From: Aliitabrizicola sp041905595
GTDB taxonomy: Bacteria; Pseudomonadota; Alphaproteobacteria; Rhodobacterales; Rhodobacteraceae
Direction of reading: 5' to 3'
Assembly: GCA_041905595.1 (NCBI GenBank)
Contig: JAYRKT010000013.1
Location: 1-64,000 of the forward strand
Length of the DNA: 64,000 nucleotides
Positions within the stretch are counted from its first letter, which is position 1; each line of letters begins with the position of its first letter. The notes beneath the pieces were generated by a model, which was not told where the DNA came from, did no database searches, and saw only the letters and a program-made list of their open reading frames with translations. This document shows positions 60,903-64,000 of this stretch, piece by piece. Made by a program: the position numbers and the translations under genes.

Positions 60903-62495
60903 TTATTTCGTCACAGCATCGAACTTGTTGTCGCTGAAGGACGGTCCCATGACGAAACCCTTCACGTTGTTGCGCAGCGCGGCGATCTCGGTCTGCTGGA
61001 ACATGATGATGAAGGGTGACGTCTTCAGGTTTTCCTGCTGCAGTTCGACATACATCTGCGCGCGCTTGGCCGGGTCGGCCTCCATGACCGCCGCGTCAGC
61101 CTTGGCAGTCATTTCGGGGATTTCCCAGGCGTTGCGCCAGGCGAGAGTCTTGGCGGCCGCACCATCGCTGTTGTCGGGGTTGCGGGCAAACGTCGCGTTG
61201 GTATGCGGGTCCTGATAATCCGGGCCCCACACGCCGATGTAGATGTCATGCGTCCGGGCGCGGTATTTCTCGAGGGTTTGGCCGCCGTCGCCGGGGATGA
61301 TCTCGATCTTGATCCCGGCTTCGGCCATCGTCTGTTGCACGGCCTGTGCGATTGCCGTCACGTCCGGTGAGTTCCGGGTGTCCATCGTCACGGTGAAGCC
61401 GTCGGGCAAGCCGGCCTTCGCAAGCAATTCCTTGGCCTTGGCCACGTCCAGCTTGTAGGGGTTCTCGTCCAGCGCCCCCAGGAAACCCTTTGGCAGGAAG
61501 GTCTGGTGGACGTCGTATTTGCCCTTCACGATGGTGTCGGCGATGGTCTGGTAATCAACCAGCCACTTCATCGCCTCGCGCACCTCGGGCTTCGACAGGT
61601 ATTGGTTCTTCTGGTTCAAAGAGATGTAGAAGATCGTGCCTTTCGGGGCGCTCTGGATCGCGATGTCGGGATTGCCGGAAAGGGCGGCGAGTTCTTCCGG
61701 CAGCAGGTTGCGGGCGATGTCGATATCGCCTTTCTCCAGCAGCAGCCGTTGCGTCGCTGCCTCGGGAACGTGGCGATAGATGGCCCGGGCGAGCGCGGGC
61801 TTGTTGCCGGAATAATTGTCGTTGCGCTCCATGACGACCGCCTCGTTGGCGCGCCATTCGCGGATCGTGAACGGCCCGGATCCGGCATAGTTCGTCTTCA
61901 GCCAGTTATAGCCCCAGTCGCCGTCGACCTCATGCTCCTTCACCAGCTTCTCGTCCACGACACTGGCGACGGAGGCGGTCAGGCAATACAGCAGGAAGGT
62001 CGGCGCATAGGGCTTGTCCATGGTGAAGTCAAAGCTGTAGTCGCCGGTCTGCTTGACCTTTTCCTCGACGTTGTCGGGCGTCAGGCCGAACTGGCCAAGA
62101 ATGAAGGCCGGCGACTTGTCCAGCTTCACGGTCCGCACCAGGGAATAGACCACGTCTGCTGCGGTCATCGGGTTGCCCGACGCGAACTTCTTGTCCTTCT
62201 TGATCGTGAAGGACATCGTCAGCCCATCGGGCGACAGTGTCCAGGAATCGGCCACGACGCCGAAAATCTTCGACACATCATTGATGTCATAGCCGATGAT
62301 GGTCTCGTAGCTGTTGCCGAGCATCTCGGTCGTCGAGATCTCGAAGACCTCGGCCGGGTCCAGCGAAATGATATCGTCGATCGCGAGAGCCTGGACCAGC
62401 GTGTCGGGCGGAGTCTCGGCCCGAACCGGTATTGCAGTCGTCATCGCCACCGCAGTAATCGCGGCCGCCGTGAAGGAACGGGCTAGACTGAACAT
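60903..62495 (-). CDS. ABC transporter substrate-binding protein, DppA/OppA family
   Basis: A 530-residue periplasmic binding protein of family 5. The signal peptide is MFSLARSFTAAAITAVAMTTAIPVRA. Conserved blocks include GVVADSWTLSPDGLTMSFTIKKDKKFASGNPMTAADVVYS (split motif WTLSPDGLT) and YAGSGPFTIREWRANEAV. The ligand (peptide, opine, nickel or other) cannot be read. ATG 62495 was chosen for the clean signal; a start at 62519 is also in frame. First gene of a five-gene transporter operon plus a GAF gene. Confidence 0.92.
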   Translation of the reverse strand: MFSLARSFTAAAITAVAMTTAIPVRAETPPDTLVQALAIDDIISLDPAEVFEISTTEMLGNSYETIIGYDINDVSKIFGVVADSWTLSPDGLTMSFTIKKDKKFASGNPMTAADVVYSLVRTVKLDKSPAFILGQFGLTPDNVEEKVKQTGDYSFDFTMDKPYAPTFLLYCLTASVASVVDEKLVKEHEVDGDWGYNWLKTNYAGSGPFTIREWRANEAVVMERNDNYSGNKPALARAIYRHVPEAATQRLLLEKGDIDIARNLLPEELAALSGNPDIAIQSAPKGTIFYISLNQKNQYLSKPEVREAMKWLVDYQTIADTIVKGKYDVHQTFLPKGFLGALDENPYKLDVAKAKELLAKAGLPDGFTVTMDTRNSPDVTAIAQAVQQTMAEAGIKIEIIPGDGGQTLEKYRARTHDIYIGVWGPDYQDPHTNATFARNPDNSDGAAAKTLAWRNAWEIPEMTAKADAAVMEADPAKRAQMYVELQQENLKTSPFIIMFQQTEIAALRNNVKGFVMGPSFSDNKFDAVTK

Positions 62496-62519
62496 CACTA
62501 TCCCCTGTGTCATTGGCAT

Positions 62520-62977
62520 TGGTGAACGGAAACGACTAAGAGCTTACTCTCGACTGAAGCAACTACGGCGGTCAGGGACATTTCTGTCAAGCCTTGTCTC
62601 CGGGGAGCGGGGAAAAGGCGCTTGATCGCCAGCGGCCCACGAAGAGCACCCCAAGGCTTTCCCTCACGGTCCGGAGACAGCGCCACGCCGGCGAGATGCT
62701 TCACGGACTCGATGCAGAGCAGCTTTCCGGTGGCGTGGCCCGGCAACACCTGGACGGGCGCTTTCGGACAAGTCCTGCGACGCATTTGTCTCGTGATTCC
62801 AGTGTAATAGTTGGGCCGCAAGAGCAGCCCGACACCTCCTTCCCACAAGACCCTGAACCTGGCCGCGACAACCACGCGCTAAAGCGCCGTGGCTCGCTGG
62901 CGCCGAACCCGGTTACGTTGGCAATTGCGGAGGCCGGGCGGGCGCCATGGAACGCCCGGAGCCGCCACAGTCGGTGG
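62520..62977. other. Gene-free region between the ABC operon and the peroxidase
   Basis: About 460 bases with no supported gene. It includes the upstream control region of the binding-protein gene. A hairpin CCGGGCG/CGCCCGG (62934-62959, loop of 12) lies 19 bases beyond the peroxidase stop and may end that transcript. A minus-strand frame at 62510-62875 has no ribosome-binding site and no family resemblance. Confidence 0.5.
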
Positions 62978-64000
62978 TCACTTCGGCAGGCCAACCGCAG
63001 GGTCAAGAGCTCCGATGAACGCGGCCAGTTGGGCCAGTTCGGTTGCGCTCAAACCACGCGGGCGGAGTTCAGAATGGCCGACCTGCGCCTCTGGAGCGGC
63101 ATTGTAGTGTTGCAGGACGGCGTCCAACGTCGCGATCTGGCCGGCATGCATATAGGGCGCTCGCAAGGCCGCCCCCCGCAGCGACGGGGTCTTGAAGGCG
63201 CCAAGCTCGTCGGGACCGCCAACCACCATGAAGCGAAGCTCGAGGCAATCCTCGGGGCCGGCGTCGCTAAAGGTGCCGAGGCAGTTGAACGGGTCCTCCC
63301 TCACCGTAAGTGCCCCGGCCTGGCGGCCTACATCCGCCTTGCCGCCCGGTGCGGCGCCGACCCCGGTATTGTGAAAATGGTTGTCGCTGAGCAAGGGGCC
63401 ATTGTGGCAGTTCACGCATTCGCCCTTGCCGATGAACAGTCTCAATCCCTCAACCTCGTCCGGGGTCAGGGCCGCGCTGTCGACGCCGGAAGCAATACCG
63501 GCGGCGTAGGCGTCGAACCGCGTAGTGGGCGGCTGGATGGTGCGTTCGAAGGCCTCGATCGACTTGCCGATGTTGGCATAGACAGTCGAGACGACCAGGC
63601 GGTCCGGCTCGGACATCGACTGCCAGTTCGCGGCGGCGGCGGGATCGGCGACGGGGCCCGCATGGCCCGGCAGATGATCCAAATCCGGAAGCGGGCCGAA
63701 GAGGACCTCGTATGGGGCGCGGTAGGCGGTCGCGACCAAGTGAGCATATTGCGTTCGGTCTCCGCCATGTTCGACGGGACTCTCCATCGGTCCCAAGGCC
63801 TGGGACCACAGGCTGTCCTTGCGTCCGTCCCAGAACAGGAAGGGGCTATAGGCCATGCCGGCGATCGGCATCGTCCGCCGACCCGTAGTGCCGACGCCCC
63901 TGCCAAGTGCCATGTCGTCCTGGAACTGGCGATCCGGCTGATGACAGGTCGCGCAGGACACCTTGCCGTTGGCGCTGAACCTTGTGTCGGCAAAGATCGC
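62978..64000 (-). CDS. Di-heme cytochrome c peroxidase family protein (partial)
   Basis: The gene runs out of the window on the right, so the N-terminus is missing; 340 residues are visible. Two haem c sites are seen: CATCH near the cut end (SANGKVSCATCHQPDRQFQDDMALGRGVGTTGRRT pattern, motif CATCH) and CVNCH in GKGECVNCHNGPLLSDN. The family-typical AFKTPSLRGAALRAPYMHAGQIATLDAVLQHYN is present (split: FKTPSLRG, PYMHAGQ). It belongs to the CcpA/MauG group: periplasmic H2O2 reduction or post-translational oxidation. There is an unusual insertion with three cysteines (NCLG, DCLEL). Confidence 0.9.
   Translation of the reverse strand, partial: AIFADTRFSANGKVSCATCHQPDRQFQDDMALGRGVGTTGRRTMPIAGMAYSPFLFWDGRKDSLWSQALGPMESPVEHGGDRTQYAHLVATAYRAPYEVLFGPLPDLDHLPGHAGPVADPAAAANWQSMSEPDRLVVSTVYANIGKSIEAFERTIQPPTTRFDAYAAGIASGVDSAALTPDEVEGLRLFIGKGECVNCHNGPLLSDNHFHNTGVGAAPGGKADVGRQAGALTVREDPFNCLGTFSDAGPEDCLELRFMVVGGPDELGAFKTPSLRGAALRAPYMHAGQIATLDAVLQHYNAAPEAQVGHSELRPRGLSATELAQLAAFIGALDPAVGLPK

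Noticed and set aside
62510..62875. 121-residue minus-strand frame upstream of the binding-protein gene
   Set aside because: No ribosome-binding site, no recognisable family, and it covers the probable promoter region of the ABC operon.

Overview
The window is a chromosomal segment of a high-GC alphaproteobacterium of the Rhodobacteraceae/Paracoccaceae type (Rhodobacter, Defluviimonas, Tabrizicola or a close relative). The evidence is a circularly permuted alphaproteobacterial tmRNA with tag ANDNRAPVALAA, an alpha-type SspB, ChpT, the Rhodobacter-type trgAB and olsBA pairs, two DUF1127 genes, a VPLPA-CTERM protein and a GAFTGA-less DctD. The species cannot be named from sequence alone. Coding density is very high, and most genes can be placed in known families.

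Layout. 1-4 kb: the tail of an AcoR-like regulator, an ExaC/AldB-type aldehyde dehydrogenase, an orphan Dam-type methyltransferase and two small genes (one DUF1127). 4-7 kb: oxyR divergent from katG. 7-13.4 kb: a type II P-type ATPase, then a copper module (copZ-like chaperone divergent from a CopA ATPase, with cueR overlapping the end of copA) that has two CueR-type promoters in the divergent region. 13.4-16.5 kb: DUF1127 and the conserved surE-pcm-nlpD cluster. 16.5-21 kb: trgB, trgA, cfa and a photolyase on the minus strand, probably one stress operon led by a sigma-E-like (TGATCC) promoter. 21-25 kb: a PLP enzyme and two tandem paralogous polyamine-type binding proteins. 24.8-28.5 kb: ssrA (tmRNA), a DUF1194 protein, a rhodanese-ChrB fusion with ChrA, and sspB. 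28.6-34.9 kb: fumC, a VPLPA-CTERM protein, DUF4169/RHH, P450 plus membrane hydrolase, ccdA, and a TusA-like protein.

34.9-43 kb: rne with a long leader, a BBE-like flavoprotein and the DctB/DctD two-component pair. 43-49.2 kb: purQ, a zinc alcohol dehydrogenase, trmJ, a TfoX-N protein, a ThiE-like protein, the ornithine-lipid genes olsB-olsA, a DUF3553 gene and chpT. 49.3-55 kb: a GST, then rplU-rpmA-GNAT-obgE-proB-proA on the minus strand. 55-64 kb: a DUF2059 protein, tRNA-Ser(CGA), a structured 500-base gene-free stretch, a five-gene peptide/nickel-type ABC operon ending in a GAF protein, and a di-heme peroxidase cut by the window end.

Themes. Stress and metal handling recur: OxyR/KatG, CueR/CopA/CopZ, TrgAB, photolyase/CFA and chromate efflux. 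The trans-translation RNA and its proteolysis adaptor lie 3 kb apart. Two regulators show loss of sigma-54-activation parts: the AcoR-like protein has no AAA+ domain and DctD has no GAFTGA. A three-copy intergenic hairpin repeat sits after stop codons of minus-strand genes. No CRISPR array, intact insertion sequence or prophage was seen.
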